Shown here piece after piece: positions 49,709 to 57,330 of a stretch of DNA of 59,179 nt. Each line of letters opens with the position of its first letter. Positions within the stretch are counted from its first letter, which is position 1. The notes under the pieces are model-generated. The model ran no database searches, was not told where the DNA came from, and saw only the letters and a program-made list of their open reading frames with translations. A program made the position numbers and the translations under genes. This DNA is from JBAYFX01 sp041666965 (lineage in GTDB: Bacteria; Patescibacteriota; Microgenomatia; UBA12405). The DNA lies in the NCBI GenBank assembly GCA_041666965.1, contig JBAYFX010000003.1:1-59179 (forward strand). The letters run 5' to 3'.

Positions 49709-50587
49709 TTAAACGCGTTTGGCTTTAGGTAGGTCATGATGAAATATTACTTTACCTAACCCTAGTTTTAACCCTCTACCCTCAAGGCAAGAATTGATGA
49801 CTTTCGTTAACCGCTGGCGGTATTGGGCCGTACCGGATTTATCAAAAAGTTTAATCAAAGAAGGATTGGTAAGGCGCAAGTAATCAAACAAACGGGCTTT
49901 AATTTTAGGACTTAGATTTATATGCTCAAACCAAACTTCTTTGATACCGGCTTCCTGGAGTGTATCTAGAAGTTGGTTAATTTCTTTGGATGAACTAGTG
50001 GCATTTGGTAAAAGTGGACCGATAAAAGCATAAGTGGGTATTTGGTGTAAAGTTAGAGTTTTGATGGCGCTAATTCGGGCTGAAACCGGAGGGGCATCAA
50101 CTTCCAAAAAGCGGGAAACCGTGTCATCTTGTGAGGTTATAGTGAATCCAACAGTCACATCAGAGAACTGAGATAACAAATCAATATCCCGGGTAATTAA
50201 ACCTGATTTGGTTTGTAATGCCACTTGGCCCTGGTAACCAAAATTCAGTAATACCTGTAAACACTGGCGGGTTAATTTGTATTTGGCTTCAAGACCAGTA
50301 TAGGGATCAGTTACCGAACTAAACCAAATTATGCCGAAATTCTTAGATTTGAATTTCTTTTCAAGTTTTAATAAATCCTTTTTAAGGATTTCCGGGGCAT
50401 TTATTTTGACGTCCAAGAAACTCCCCCACTGTTGCCCTGAATGCTTCCATCGGGCGATAGCTGCGGCATAACAATACATACAGGCAAACTGACAACCACC
50501 GTAGGGATTAATCACATAATCACAACCAGGTAATGACGTAGGAGTAAGAATGGTTTTGGCAGTTAGTTCCTTAACTTGAGTGAGCAT
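49709..50587 (-). CDS. Radical SAM protein of the spore-photoproduct-lyase-like group
   Basis: A 292-aa radical SAM enzyme. The cluster motif is CQFACMYCY (C-x3-C-x2-C, about residues 34-41) after CDYVINPYGG. Later blocks are GIIWFSSVTDPYTGLEAKYK, QVALQTKSGLITRDIDLL and TVGFTITSQDD. This pattern matches the SPL-like / Rv2578c radical SAM group, whose substrates are mostly unknown. The start overlaps a nucleotidyltransferase-like gene by 17 bp. Its neighbours (an alkyltransferase-like protein and hydrolases) fit a repair or housecleaning role, but this is inference. Confidence 0.88.
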   Translation of the reverse strand: MLTQVKELTAKTILTPTSLPGCDYVINPYGGCQFACMYCYAAAIARWKHSGQQWGSFLDVKINAPEILKKDLLKLEKKFKSKNFGIIWFSSVTDPYTGLEAKYKLTRQCLQVLLNFGYQGQVALQTKSGLITRDIDLLSQFSDVTVGFTITSQDDTVSRFLEVDAPPVSARISAIKTLTLHQIPTYAFIGPLLPNATSSSKEINQLLDTLQEAGIKEVWFEHINLSPKIKARLFDYLRLTNPSLIKLFDKSGTAQYRQRLTKVINSCLEGRGLKLGLGKVIFHHDLPKAKRV

Positions 50588-51401
50588 GGGTGTAAATTTT
50601 TTTAATATTACTTTTAAGTTTTACAATGTTGCCTGGGTTGGCAATATCTATGGCGTGGTAAAAATCTGGGATATCCATAGCGGAGCATTTTTCAACCATT
50701 GCCTCTTTTACACCTTTAATCAATTGTTTATTATTTAGGACCTCATTGAATAATGGATTACTATTTTCCAGTAAATTTCGGTAATTGCTTCCAACGGATA
50801 AATACTTTTTTGAGTGAATCATTCTTAAACCTCGAATTAACAAACGGCAATAGCTGGTTTTATAATTTCGGTAGAAAGGATTATCCGAATATGGATAAAT
50901 AAAATGTTGAAGCCAACCTTCAAATCTAATTTCGTGAATTTTGTTCTTAATACAGTTTAATGATTCCTGGTTAACCCAAATTGAACCGGATGAGTCTAAA
51001 CAAACCATGGAAGCAACATCTATATGATGTGAAAAGAAACCTAATACTTTTGTAACCGGGTCAAGGTGGATTTCATTTTCCAATATGTGGCCTAAGTCGG
51101 TTTTTCGGGAATTAATTAAGGGAAGATTTAAAGATATAATTTGAGACTTGATTGAATCACACTCGCAGCCTTGCCAATTTTTAGTTTTCCACTTACTTGA
51201 CTCGTAAAACAAATCGATATCGTTTGGCTCAGTGCCTAATAAGGTATCTAAGATAAACCCACCTCGAGCAATAATATTCTTAACATTAGTTAATGAAGTA
51301 GTCAGTATTTTTAACTCTTGGGTCAGCTTCTTAAGAGAATCAACCTGAAAAGGTAGTAAGTTTAAATCTTTGACTGCTAACTTAAGGATTTGATAGTCCA
51401 T
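50571..51401 (-). CDS. Nucleotidyltransferase-fold protein, unknown substrate
   Basis: A 276-aa protein with the polymerase-beta-like nucleotidyltransferase head: ARGGFILDTLLGTEPNDIDL (GG plus D-x-D, about residues 45-64). A third Asp could come from DVASMVCLDS near residue 130, but this is uncertain. The C-terminal half is helical (IHEIRFEGWLQHFIYPYSDN, YCRLLIRGLRMIHSKKYL), resembling the CCA-adding or poly(A) polymerase layout in shape but not in detail. It starts 3 bp after the stop of the ATL gene and overlaps the radical SAM gene by 17 bp. Substrate unknown. Confidence 0.7.
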   Translation of the reverse strand: MDYQILKLAVKDLNLLPFQVDSLKKLTQELKILTTSLTNVKNIIARGGFILDTLLGTEPNDIDLFYESSKWKTKNWQGCECDSIKSQIISLNLPLINSRKTDLGHILENEIHLDPVTKVLGFFSHHIDVASMVCLDSSGSIWVNQESLNCIKNKIHEIRFEGWLQHFIYPYSDNPFYRNYKTSYCRLLIRGLRMIHSKKYLSVGSNYRNLLENSNPLFNEVLNNKQLIKGVKEAMVEKCSAMDIPDFYHAIDIANPGNIVKLKSNIKKIYTHAHSS

Positions 51402-51403
51402 TT

Positions 51404-51739
51404 TTAGTCGAAGGTGTAGACCAAACGGTCGAAATTAATAATCCGGTTGTTTTTGTCTAACTTAATTCCCTCCTGTTTATATAATTTAAGACGCTCTTGT
51501 TTATGCTCGGGATCCAACCAGACTAAACCATTGGCATAAACTATCCGATGGTAGGGAATTTGAGCCTCGTTGGGGCACTTGGAAAGAATGGAGGTGATCA
51601 TGCGGGAGAGCATGGGGTGACCCCCCGCCGATACTGCTAACAATCCATAGGTTGTTACCCTACCTTTGGGAATGGACATGGCCAACTCCCAAACTTTGCG
51701 GGTAAAATCTCCCGGATGTTTCATGCGCCTTCTTTGCAC
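51404..51739 (-). CDS. Alkyltransferase-like protein (ATL), catalytic Cys replaced by Tyr
   Basis: A 111-aa single-domain relative of O6-alkylguanine-DNA alkyltransferase. The recognition region SIPKGRVTTYGLLAVSAGG and the helix SRMITSILSKCP are intact, but the active-site motif is IPYHRIVYANG: Tyr instead of Cys. ATL proteins usually have Trp (PWHR) there; they bind O6-alkylguanine without repairing it and call in nucleotide-excision repair. A Tyr version should behave likewise. The start overlaps the HAD gene by 19 bp. It is a paralogue of 40363-40686, which keeps the Cys. Confidence 0.85.
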   Translation of the reverse strand: MQRRRMKHPGDFTRKVWELAMSIPKGRVTTYGLLAVSAGGHPMLSRMITSILSKCPNEAQIPYHRIVYANGLVWLDPEHKQERLKLYKQEGIKLDKNNRIINFDRLVYTFD

Positions 51740-52320
51740 TCCAAAACCATAATTTGGCGCGCATTGGGTAAGCCAGTGTAGAGATGGCTTCGAATACCTA
51801 AACTACCTGCGACACTAATGTTTTCTGGTGAATCATCAAAGTAGACGCAGTTGGCTGGCAATAACTGATGATCTGAAAGTAATTTTTGGTAAGCGCGAAT
51901 GTCAGGTTTTACAAAACCAGTTTCCCAGGAAAAATAAACACCATTGAAGAGGGTAAACATCTCAGGATAATGACGACGATAGTATTCAGTTCTATGAGCA
52001 AAATTGTTAGACAAAATGAATATTTTTATACCCTGTGTTTGAAGTTCACGGGCGAAGTCTAGCAAGTCCGGATTTAGTGTTTCACCCGAAAACCAAAAAC
52101 TAAAAAATTCATTCCGGGTAATATTTAGCATTTGGAGAATCGGATTCCAAATTTCATCTGGCTTTTCCCCCGGAGTTCGTACTTCTTTTAGGATGGTTTT
52201 TAGTTTGCTAAAAAGCTGGTCAGGATCGACTCTAAATTTTTCCGACACTCTTGTGCTTAGTGGACGGCTTTGGAGAAAAACTCCATTTAAATCAAAAATT
52301 ACAGCTTCTGGATTGGTCAT
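51721..52320 (-). CDS. HAD-superfamily hydrolase
   Basis: A 199-aa HAD-IA-type hydrolase. Motif I AVIFDLNGVFLQS has the nucleophile Asp but Asn in place of the second Asp, as in some YihX-like members. Motif II is IFILSNN, motif III GFVKPDIRAYQKLL (Lys), and motif IV CVYFDDSPENISVAGSLG. The likely activity is on a small phosphorylated metabolite. It overlaps the ATL gene by 19 bp and follows the pyridoxamine-oxidase-like gene by 5 bp. TATAAT lies nine bases before the ATG, inside the end of the upstream gene. Confidence 0.88.
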   Translation of the reverse strand: MTNPEAVIFDLNGVFLQSRPLSTRVSEKFRVDPDQLFSKLKTILKEVRTPGEKPDEIWNPILQMLNITRNEFFSFWFSGETLNPDLLDFARELQTQGIKIFILSNNFAHRTEYYRRHYPEMFTLFNGVYFSWETGFVKPDIRAYQKLLSDHQLLPANCVYFDDSPENISVAGSLGIRSHLYTGLPNARQIMVLECKEGA

Positions 52321-52325
52321 AGTAA

Positions 52326-52739
52326 TTAAATTATAAACTCGTGGATTATAGGTGGTTCTTGGCTAAAATCGGAGTAACGCAGCCAGTTGGGAATAAACTT
52401 AATATAAGCAATTGGTGGGTTTAAATATTCAGCTGTATTGGGATGAATGGCAATAATCTGCTTTCTGATTTCCTCACCTTCCGAATCAGTCAGGACTACT
52501 GAAGTGCCATCTAGTTGAATAGAAGGGCTTTGGAGTCCACCGACCAAAAGAGAGGTGTAGGGGTTGTTTTTTAGATTGAAAATTTTACGGGTGTTAGGTT
52601 CAGAAGACATTAACACCTCCCAGTTATCGGTTACGGCAATGGCCATGACAGCCGACTCGATTATCCCCTGCTTGGTGGCAGTGGATAAAACTGCCAAAGT
52701 TTGACTTTTAATAAATTCCAAAACTTTATTTTTATCCAT
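52326..52739 (-). CDS. Pyridoxamine 5'-phosphate oxidase-like FMN-binding protein
   Basis: A 137-aa split-barrel flavin-binding domain of the PNPOx-like superfamily. Signs are LEFIKSQTLAVLSTATKQG, the strand ESAVMAIAVTDNWEVLMSS, and the FMN phosphate contact region NTRKIFNLKNNPYTSLLVGG. The C-terminal strand AYIKFIPNWLRYSDFS is typical. It is not PdxH itself (too short, no PLP-site pattern), so the substrate is unknown; such proteins often reduce flavin-linked or F420-type substrates. The start overlaps the peptidase-like gene by 8 bp. Confidence 0.82.
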   Translation of the reverse strand: MDKNKVLEFIKSQTLAVLSTATKQGIIESAVMAIAVTDNWEVLMSSEPNTRKIFNLKNNPYTSLLVGGLQSPSIQLDGTSVVLTDSEGEEIRKQIIAIHPNTAEYLNPPIAYIKFIPNWLRYSDFSQEPPIIHEFII

Positions 52740-53367
52740 GGTGTTTTAAATTGATATTTTCTCCATCTCCTACCAGTTGCCAATCATCATCGTTTGAATA
52801 AATGGCTTGCTGGTCGGTTATGGGAATAACTGGATAATTAACTGAATGACTCTCGAGAACCATTCTCTTTTTTTCAGTAAAGTGAGGTGAGACGGCAAAC
52901 GGTACAAAATTTAGACCAGAGGTGTCGGTTAGACCAACATCATTGGTGTCCCAACCCGGATCCCAGCCGGAAAGGGCAATGTCAGGGCCAACTAATACGC
53001 TACCGGCACTCGCCCCAACATAATAACGATTGTTAGCCAATAGGTCTTTTAAATAAGTGTCCAGTTTTGACTGGCAGACCCAGTGAAGTAGGTAAAAAGT
53101 ATTACCTCCACCAACATATATGATTTGGGAGTTTTCAAGTTTGGTTTTAATGGTTTGAGGATTATCTTTTAAATCAACAACAGTGACTTTGAAACCTATG
53201 TTTTTTAAGTTTTCCAAATCTTTTTCCATAAACCATTTATCTGAATATGGGTCGGCGGCAGTGGGGATAAAAGCCAAATTTAATTGTTGGGGAGGTTTGT
53301 CAATTAAATTAATAAAAAAGTCTTTGACTTTACCTTCTAAACCAGTTGAAGTTAGAAGTAATTTCAT
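52732..53367 (-). CDS. Peptidase E / cyanophycinase-like (S51 family) protein
   Basis: A 211-aa S51-type serine peptidase. The nucleophile elbow is YVGASAGSVLVGPDIALSG (Ser of GASAGS), preceded by IIYVGGGNTFYLLHWV, and AVSPHFTEKKR supplies the His. PepE enzymes cleave Asp-X dipeptides. There is no signal peptide, so it is cytoplasmic. It is the first gene of peptidase, PNPOx-like, HAD, ATL, nucleotidyltransferase-like and radical SAM genes, all on one strand with overlaps or very short gaps. Confidence 0.85.
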   Translation of the reverse strand: MKLLLTSTGLEGKVKDFFINLIDKPPQQLNLAFIPTAADPYSDKWFMEKDLENLKNIGFKVTVVDLKDNPQTIKTKLENSQIIYVGGGNTFYLLHWVCQSKLDTYLKDLLANNRYYVGASAGSVLVGPDIALSGWDPGWDTNDVGLTDTSGLNFVPFAVSPHFTEKKRMVLESHSVNYPVIPITDQQAIYSNDDDWQLVGDGENINLKHHG

Positions 53368-53369
53368 GG

Positions 53370-53516
53370 TTAGTAACTAATGGTAAAAAGTAGTGTGGGG
53401 AGTGGACAAAAATAGAGACGGCGCTTAATAGTATCCACGAAAAAGCCAATCCAAATGTCGTACCAAGCAAAAGAAAACTTAAAATTATTAGTTTTAAAGA
53501 TTACAACTTCTTTCAT
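53370..53516 (-). CDS. Small conserved-looking protein (48 aa) with its own strong promoter
   Basis: A short gene between the peptidase and the 53552-53989 gene. It encodes 48 residues: KEVVIFKTNNFKFSFAWYDI, then WIGFFVDTIKRRLYFCPLP and TLLFTISY. The pattern (beta strand, AWYD[IL]W[IV]G, basic K-R-R-x-LY-x-C-PLP) resembles small proteins of unknown function I associate with phages and candidate-phyla genomes. Support comes from the promoter: TTGACT-17-TATAAC ending exactly six bases before its ATG. Its stop lies two bases before the peptidase start. Function unknown. Confidence 0.7.
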   Translation of the reverse strand: MKEVVIFKTNNFKFSFAWYDIWIGFFVDTIKRRLYFCPLPTLLFTISY

Positions 53517-53522
53517 AAGTAA

Positions 53523-53551
53523 GTTATAACCCGAAGAAAACCCAAAGTCAA
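53523..53551 (-). promoter_or_regulatory. Leaderless promoter of the 48-aa gene
   Basis: Minus-strand TTGACT (53546-53551), 17 bp spacer, TATAAC (53523-53528), then six bases to the ATG at 53516. Transcription is expected to begin at the start codon. Confidence 0.75.
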
Positions 53552-53989
53552 TTATATACCTTTGATTTGGAATGAAGCGCTTGAAACCTCCCCACTTAAG
53601 GGATTACGAACTTCTTCCATAAATGCCGATGTCAATGGTTTGAATTGTCCTTTTTCGTTACAAAATTCATTACAGTTAGTTCTTATAGTTCTGTGTCCAC
53701 AACAATCTGGGGAATCAACAATGGCCAAAATAGGTGCAGGGGTTTTTTCTTCTGGTGTTGGTTTTCTTTGGATTACACTTTCAACGGTCTGACTTCCGCC
53801 TACCGCAACTCTCCAGGTATTTTCACCACCCCTACGAACCGAAATATTTTCTCCAGATGGAAAAACCTCATTAAGAGTGAGAGCCATTCGCCTTACAATA
53901 AAACAATCCCTACATTCAGGTCTTGGTAGTCCTGAAATATCAAAACCAGACAAAAACACTCCAGTCTCACTACCATTATTGTTTTGCAT
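53552..53989 (-). CDS. Cys-containing protein, unknown function
   Basis: A 145-aa soluble protein. It has a CxxC early (RPECRDCFIVRR) and a Cys-rich stretch later (SPDCCGHRTIRTNCNEFCNE), which together could bind zinc. Between them lies a beta-rich segment with VFPSGENISVRRGGENTWRV. No signal peptide and no recognisable family. Promoter: TACAAT (53999-54004) with an extended TGC, TTCACA 18 bp upstream, and the ATG nine bases after the box, giving a leader of about two bases. Divergent from the 54096 gene. Confidence 0.65.
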   Translation of the reverse strand: MQNNNGSETGVFLSGFDISGLPRPECRDCFIVRRMALTLNEVFPSGENISVRRGGENTWRVAVGGSQTVESVIQRKPTPEEKTPAPILAIVDSPDCCGHRTIRTNCNEFCNEKGQFKPLTSAFMEEVRNPLSGEVSSASFQIKGI

Positions 53990-54080
53990 ATTGATGAGAT
54001 TGTAGCACTAATTTATAGTTTGTGTGAAATAAGTTGCGAAATATATTAAGGTTTACCCAAAAAACAGACCATCTACTGGC

Positions 54081-54095
54081 GTAGTAAAATACTAC
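54081..54095 (+). promoter_or_regulatory. Palindrome over the -10 box of the 54096 gene
   Basis: GTAGTA-AAA-TACTAC, a perfect 6-bp inverted repeat with a 3-base spacer, ends exactly where the ATG begins. It contains TAAAAT (54085-54090), which ends five bases before the ATG. The arrangement resembles a repressor site covering a leaderless promoter. Confidence 0.5.
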
Positions 54096-54677
54096 ATGGC
54101 TAAAGCAAGATATTGTTACCTGGAACCGGAGTACCCGCAGCGGGTGATTATGGTTATGGCGTACATCGAAGACTCCAAAAAACACATTTTTTACCCAATG
54201 GACCTAGTATATAAAAACAAAAGCGAAGCAGTGGCCCAAGTAAAACTGATTCACGAAAATTTATCCCGGAAAGGGGTGACAGTGGACGCCGCCGTACTAT
54301 ATGAGTTGAAACTGAGTCAAAAGATTAATCTAACGCAAGATTGTTGGGAAGGAGAAAACAAAGAAAAAAACGGTTATTGGCGCTATAAGCGTTACATTAC
54401 CATGATGGGCCAACCGGGATTGTATGAGATTTTGATTCTCCCCCGAAATTGGGACGCCAAAAGAAAAATATGGCAACTGGCGGTATCAATTCCCTTTTAC
54501 CGGGGAGGAGAGATTGGTTTTATTGAACAGTTTATTAAGTATTCGCGGGACGTGGTGGACATTCGGGCTAAAAGTTGTGCTACTTATACTTTAGAAAAAT
54601 CATACCGGTTTAGCCGGGAAGATAATGAACTAAAGCAGGCGGAAATGCTAATGGAACCAAATAGTGAAGTAAATTAG
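54096..54677 (+). CDS. Conserved-looking soluble protein, unknown function
   Basis: A 193-aa protein with mixed alpha/beta composition and many aromatic residues: YCYLEPEYPQRVIMVMAYIE, DLVYKNKSEAVAQVKLIHEN, then GYWRYKRYITMMGQPGLYEI and FIEQFIKYSRDVVDI. No membrane segment, no recognised motif. The palindromic -10 region directly before the ATG suggests regulated expression. It converges with the DUF2680-like gene, leaving 7 bp between the stops. Confidence 0.6.
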   Translation: MAKARYCYLEPEYPQRVIMVMAYIEDSKKHIFYPMDLVYKNKSEAVAQVKLIHENLSRKGVTVDAAVLYELKLSQKINLTQDCWEGENKEKNGYWRYKRYITMMGQPGLYEILILPRNWDAKRKIWQLAVSIPFYRGGEIGFIEQFIKYSRDVVDIRAKSCATYTLEKSYRFSREDNELKQAEMLMEPNSEVN

Positions 54678-54684
54678 TTTCGTT

Positions 54685-55167
54685 TTACCTCTTGCCCTCT
54701 AAACCGTGGCCGCCAAACCCCCTTCTAACTTTTCCTCCCAGTAAAGGAAGGTATCGGAGGTCTATTTTATTGTCGGTAGCCCATTTTTCTAAATCAGTTC
54801 TTTGTTGGTCCATCTTGGCACGCCTTTCTTGAGGTGTTAAATTTTGCCAACTGTTAGCACTCTTTTGAGCTACCAACTCATCTTGTTTCTTTTGAATTAA
54901 GTCACTTTGAGCTTGGGTTATCTTACCGTCTTTGACTAATTGGTCTAAGCGGGATTTGAAACCGGCAACCATATCTGAGCGGCGTTGCTTTTGAAAATCA
55001 GTAAAAACTGATTCCACCTCAGTTTTCTTAAGTCCGAACTTAGACACCAGCATATCAACTATGGTTTGACGGCTGGGACTAGTTTGGGCGTAAATTTTAT
55101 TACCATCAACGACTGTCATACTTAAAATTACAAAACCAATTAAGGCTACGAGTGTCTTTTTGTTCAT
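54685..55167 (-). CDS. Exported DUF2680-like helical protein
   Basis: A 160-aa protein with a signal peptide (about residues 1-27) and a helical body: VDMLVSKFGLKKTEVESVFT, KSRLDQLVKDGKITQAQSDL, IQKKQDELVAQ and LTPQERRAKMDQQR. The K-x-G-K-I-T-x-x-Q segment is typical of DUF2680 (YckD-like) proteins, whose function is unknown; a periplasmic or wall-associated role is likely. The Gly/Arg-rich end (GGKVRRGFGGHG) is basic. A 58-bp gap separates it from rarA upstream. Confidence 0.72.
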   Translation of the reverse strand: MNKKTLVALIGFVILSMTVVDGNKIYAQTSPSRQTIVDMLVSKFGLKKTEVESVFTDFQKQRRSDMVAGFKSRLDQLVKDGKITQAQSDLIQKKQDELVAQKSANSWQNLTPQERRAKMDQQRTDLEKWATDNKIDLRYLPLLGGKVRRGFGGHGLEGKR

Positions 55168-55225
55168 AGAATATTAATTAGTAACAAATGAAGAATAAGA
55201 CCCAAAACTTAAAACAGGCTGAAAA

Positions 55226-56404
55226 TCAGTCGGACTTGGTTTTTAGTTTATTTATTAAATACTTTTTGCCTTTGAGGGAATCGGGGAGTAAATCGTCGTC
55301 GGTATATTTTTCATAGCCTTTACCGTAGCCCAAGTCTTTCATGAGCTGAGTGGGGGCATTACGGAGACTGAGGGGAATGGGAAGATTGCCGAGTTTTTGA
55401 ACGTCGGCTTGGGCGGAACGCAGGGCGTCGTAGACACTCCGGTCTTTGGGAGACTTGGCCAAATAAGCCACACCGTGGGCTAAATTAATGGAGCACTCGG
55501 GGTAACCAATAGTTTCAATAGACCTAAATACAGAGTTGGCAACGAGCAGGGCTGACGAATTGGCTAGCCCAATATCTTCGGAGGCAAAAATAACCATACG
55601 ACGGGCAATAAAAAGCGGGTCTTCGCCGGCTTCAACCATCCGAGCTAAATAATAGAGAGCAGCATCAGGGTTGGAAGCGCGCATGGATTTGATGAAGGCA
55701 GAAATGGTGTTGTAGTGCTCCTCGCCTTTTTTATCAAACCGTAAAAAGGAGTTTTGGAGGGTCTGTTTAAGGTGAGCGAGCGTTAAGTCACCATAAAGTG
55801 TATGGCAATTATCTATCATGGTGATACACTGGCGGGCATCACCATTGGCCATATTGGTTAGCCAGTCTTTGGCGTCTGGTTTTATTTTTATTTTTAAGTG
55901 AGTCGTAGCCCGGGTAATAATTTGACCAATATCCTCTACTGTTAATTCTTTAAGAACAAAAACTCGGGTTCGAGAAAGTAGTGGAGCAATGACTTCAAAG
56001 CTAGGATTTTCAGTGGTAGCGCCAATTAATACCAAGCGACCGGACTCAACGTAGGGCAATAAAAAATCCTGCTGGGCTTTGTTGAAACGGTGTATTTCAT
56101 CTAAAAACAAAACTTGGGAGTAAAGACCTAGTGTTTGGGAATTGGGCGAGCCAATAATTTTTTTAATATCATCTTTACTAGCTGACACCGCTGACAGGTC
56201 ATGTATTTCCAAGCCGCAAGTATGTGCCAAAATCCGGGCTAAAGTAGTTTTACCCACCCCCGGAGGACCCCAAAAGATCATGGAGAAAAGATTTTTTGAC
56301 TCGGCCACCATTCTAAGTGGTTTACCGGGACCAACCAAGTGCGACTGACCAACAAATTCATCAAGATTGGTGGGGCGAAGTTGATCAGCTAAAGGATTGG
56401 GCAT
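55226..56404 (-). CDS. rarA: Replication-associated recombination protein A (RarA/MgsA)
   Basis: A 392-aa AAA+ ATPase that acts at stalled forks and resembles clamp-loader subunits. Blocks: LADQLRPTNLDEFVGQSHLV, Walker A FWGPPGVGKTTLA, Walker B VLFLDEIHRFNKAQQDFLLP, sensor 1 IGATTENPSF and sensor 2 MANGDARQCITMID. The C-terminal tetramer domain follows (KSMRASNPDAALYYLARMVE, EDPLFIARRMVIFASEDIGL). Length is slightly short of E. coli RarA (447 aa). The start is ATG at 56404, overlapping a direct repeat. DUF4349 lies directly upstream on the same strand. Confidence 0.95.
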   Translation of the reverse strand: MPNPLADQLRPTNLDEFVGQSHLVGPGKPLRMVAESKNLFSMIFWGPPGVGKTTLARILAHTCGLEIHDLSAVSASKDDIKKIIGSPNSQTLGLYSQVLFLDEIHRFNKAQQDFLLPYVESGRLVLIGATTENPSFEVIAPLLSRTRVFVLKELTVEDIGQIITRATTHLKIKIKPDAKDWLTNMANGDARQCITMIDNCHTLYGDLTLAHLKQTLQNSFLRFDKKGEEHYNTISAFIKSMRASNPDAALYYLARMVEAGEDPLFIARRMVIFASEDIGLANSSALLVANSVFRSIETIGYPECSINLAHGVAYLAKSPKDRSVYDALRSAQADVQKLGNLPIPLSLRNAPTQLMKDLGYGKGYEKYTDDDLLPDSLKGKKYLINKLKTKSD

Positions 56405-56423
56405 TCGGGTAATATTCGGGTAA
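56403..56423. repeat. Tandem 11/10-bp direct repeat at the rarA start
   Basis: ATTCGGGTAAT (56403-56413) is followed directly by ATTCGGGTAA (56414-56423). The first copy overlaps the rarA start codon. It may be a small operator or a simple duplication. Confidence 0.6.
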
Positions 56424-56427
56424 CAAT

Positions 56428-57327
56428 CTATTTTACCCTAACAGAGCGCCGTTGCAACCACCAAGCCACAATCAGAACAATTAGAATTAGTGGTGAATAG
56501 ACTGCCAGCCAGATAAGGGCACTAACGATGGTGCGGGTACTGGCAATAAACGAACGGACTGCTTCCCTAAAAATAACCATGGGCCGCCAGGTATTGGTGG
56601 GAGTATAGGGAAGTGACAATTCATCGGTTGACAAATAAACTGAGATTAAACTCAACTCGGCAGATTTTTCTAAATACTGTTGTTGGCCTTTGAGGGAATC
56701 GATTTGGGTTTGAAGATTTATTAGCTCACGCTGTACTTCTAATAAATCAGCAACCCTGACGGCCTGGTCCATGATTTGATTAAACTTAGTTTGGGTAGAG
56801 TACAGCACTTTAAGCCGAGCTTCATTATCTACAAACTGGTCAGTTACATCCTGACCATTTACCGATAAAGAAACTGTTTTTACGCCCAAGGCTTGGATTT
56901 GTGTTATTAGCTGACTTCTAAGCGAAGAAGGAACACGAACGGAAATGTTACCAGAAGCGGCAGACTCAGGCGATGACAGATTGTAGGCAACTAAAAATCC
57001 ACCAGAGGACTCGGCGAGTGCTTGAATGCGACTTATAACATCATTGACGTTTTTAACTTGCAAAGAGAGGCTGGTATCACGGATAACTAAGCGGGAAGTG
57101 TCGGAGGTTGGGGCCAATTCCCTTGACTGACCTGGAGAGAGGGGTATGTTAAGTGATTTGGAACCAGAGTAGGAATCATAAGCATACTGACCAACCGAAG
57201 GGGAAGCCGTTTTGATGGAATAACCAAAATAATTAGCACTAAAGTATTTAATTGTAAAAATGCCAAGAATAATAACTAACCAATGTTTTTTAACAAATTT
57301 CCAAACTTTATTTATATTGATACTCAT
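56428..57327 (-). CDS. DUF4349 membrane protein
   Basis: A 299-aa protein anchored at both ends: one helix near residues 14-30 and another near 268-290, with a basic end (WWLQRRSVRVK). Between them is the DUF4349 domain: RLVIRDTSLSLQVKNVNDVI, ESSGGFLVAYNLSSPE, NISVRVPSSLRSQLITQIQA and a coiled coil (LEVQRELINLQTQIDSLKGQ). The family is common in diverse bacteria and its role is unknown. TATTAT (57334-57339) overlaps the SDR stop and ends six bases before the ATG. Confidence 0.85.
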   Translation of the reverse strand: MSININKVWKFVKKHWLVIILGIFTIKYFSANYFGYSIKTASPSVGQYAYDSYSGSKSLNIPLSPGQSRELAPTSDTSRLVIRDTSLSLQVKNVNDVISRIQALAESSGGFLVAYNLSSPESAASGNISVRVPSSLRSQLITQIQALGVKTVSLSVNGQDVTDQFVDNEARLKVLYSTQTKFNQIMDQAVRVADLLEVQRELINLQTQIDSLKGQQQYLEKSAELSLISVYLSTDELSLPYTPTNTWRPMVIFREAVRSFIASTRTIVSALIWLAVYSPLILIVLIVAWWLQRRSVRVK

Positions 57328-57330
57328 TGA

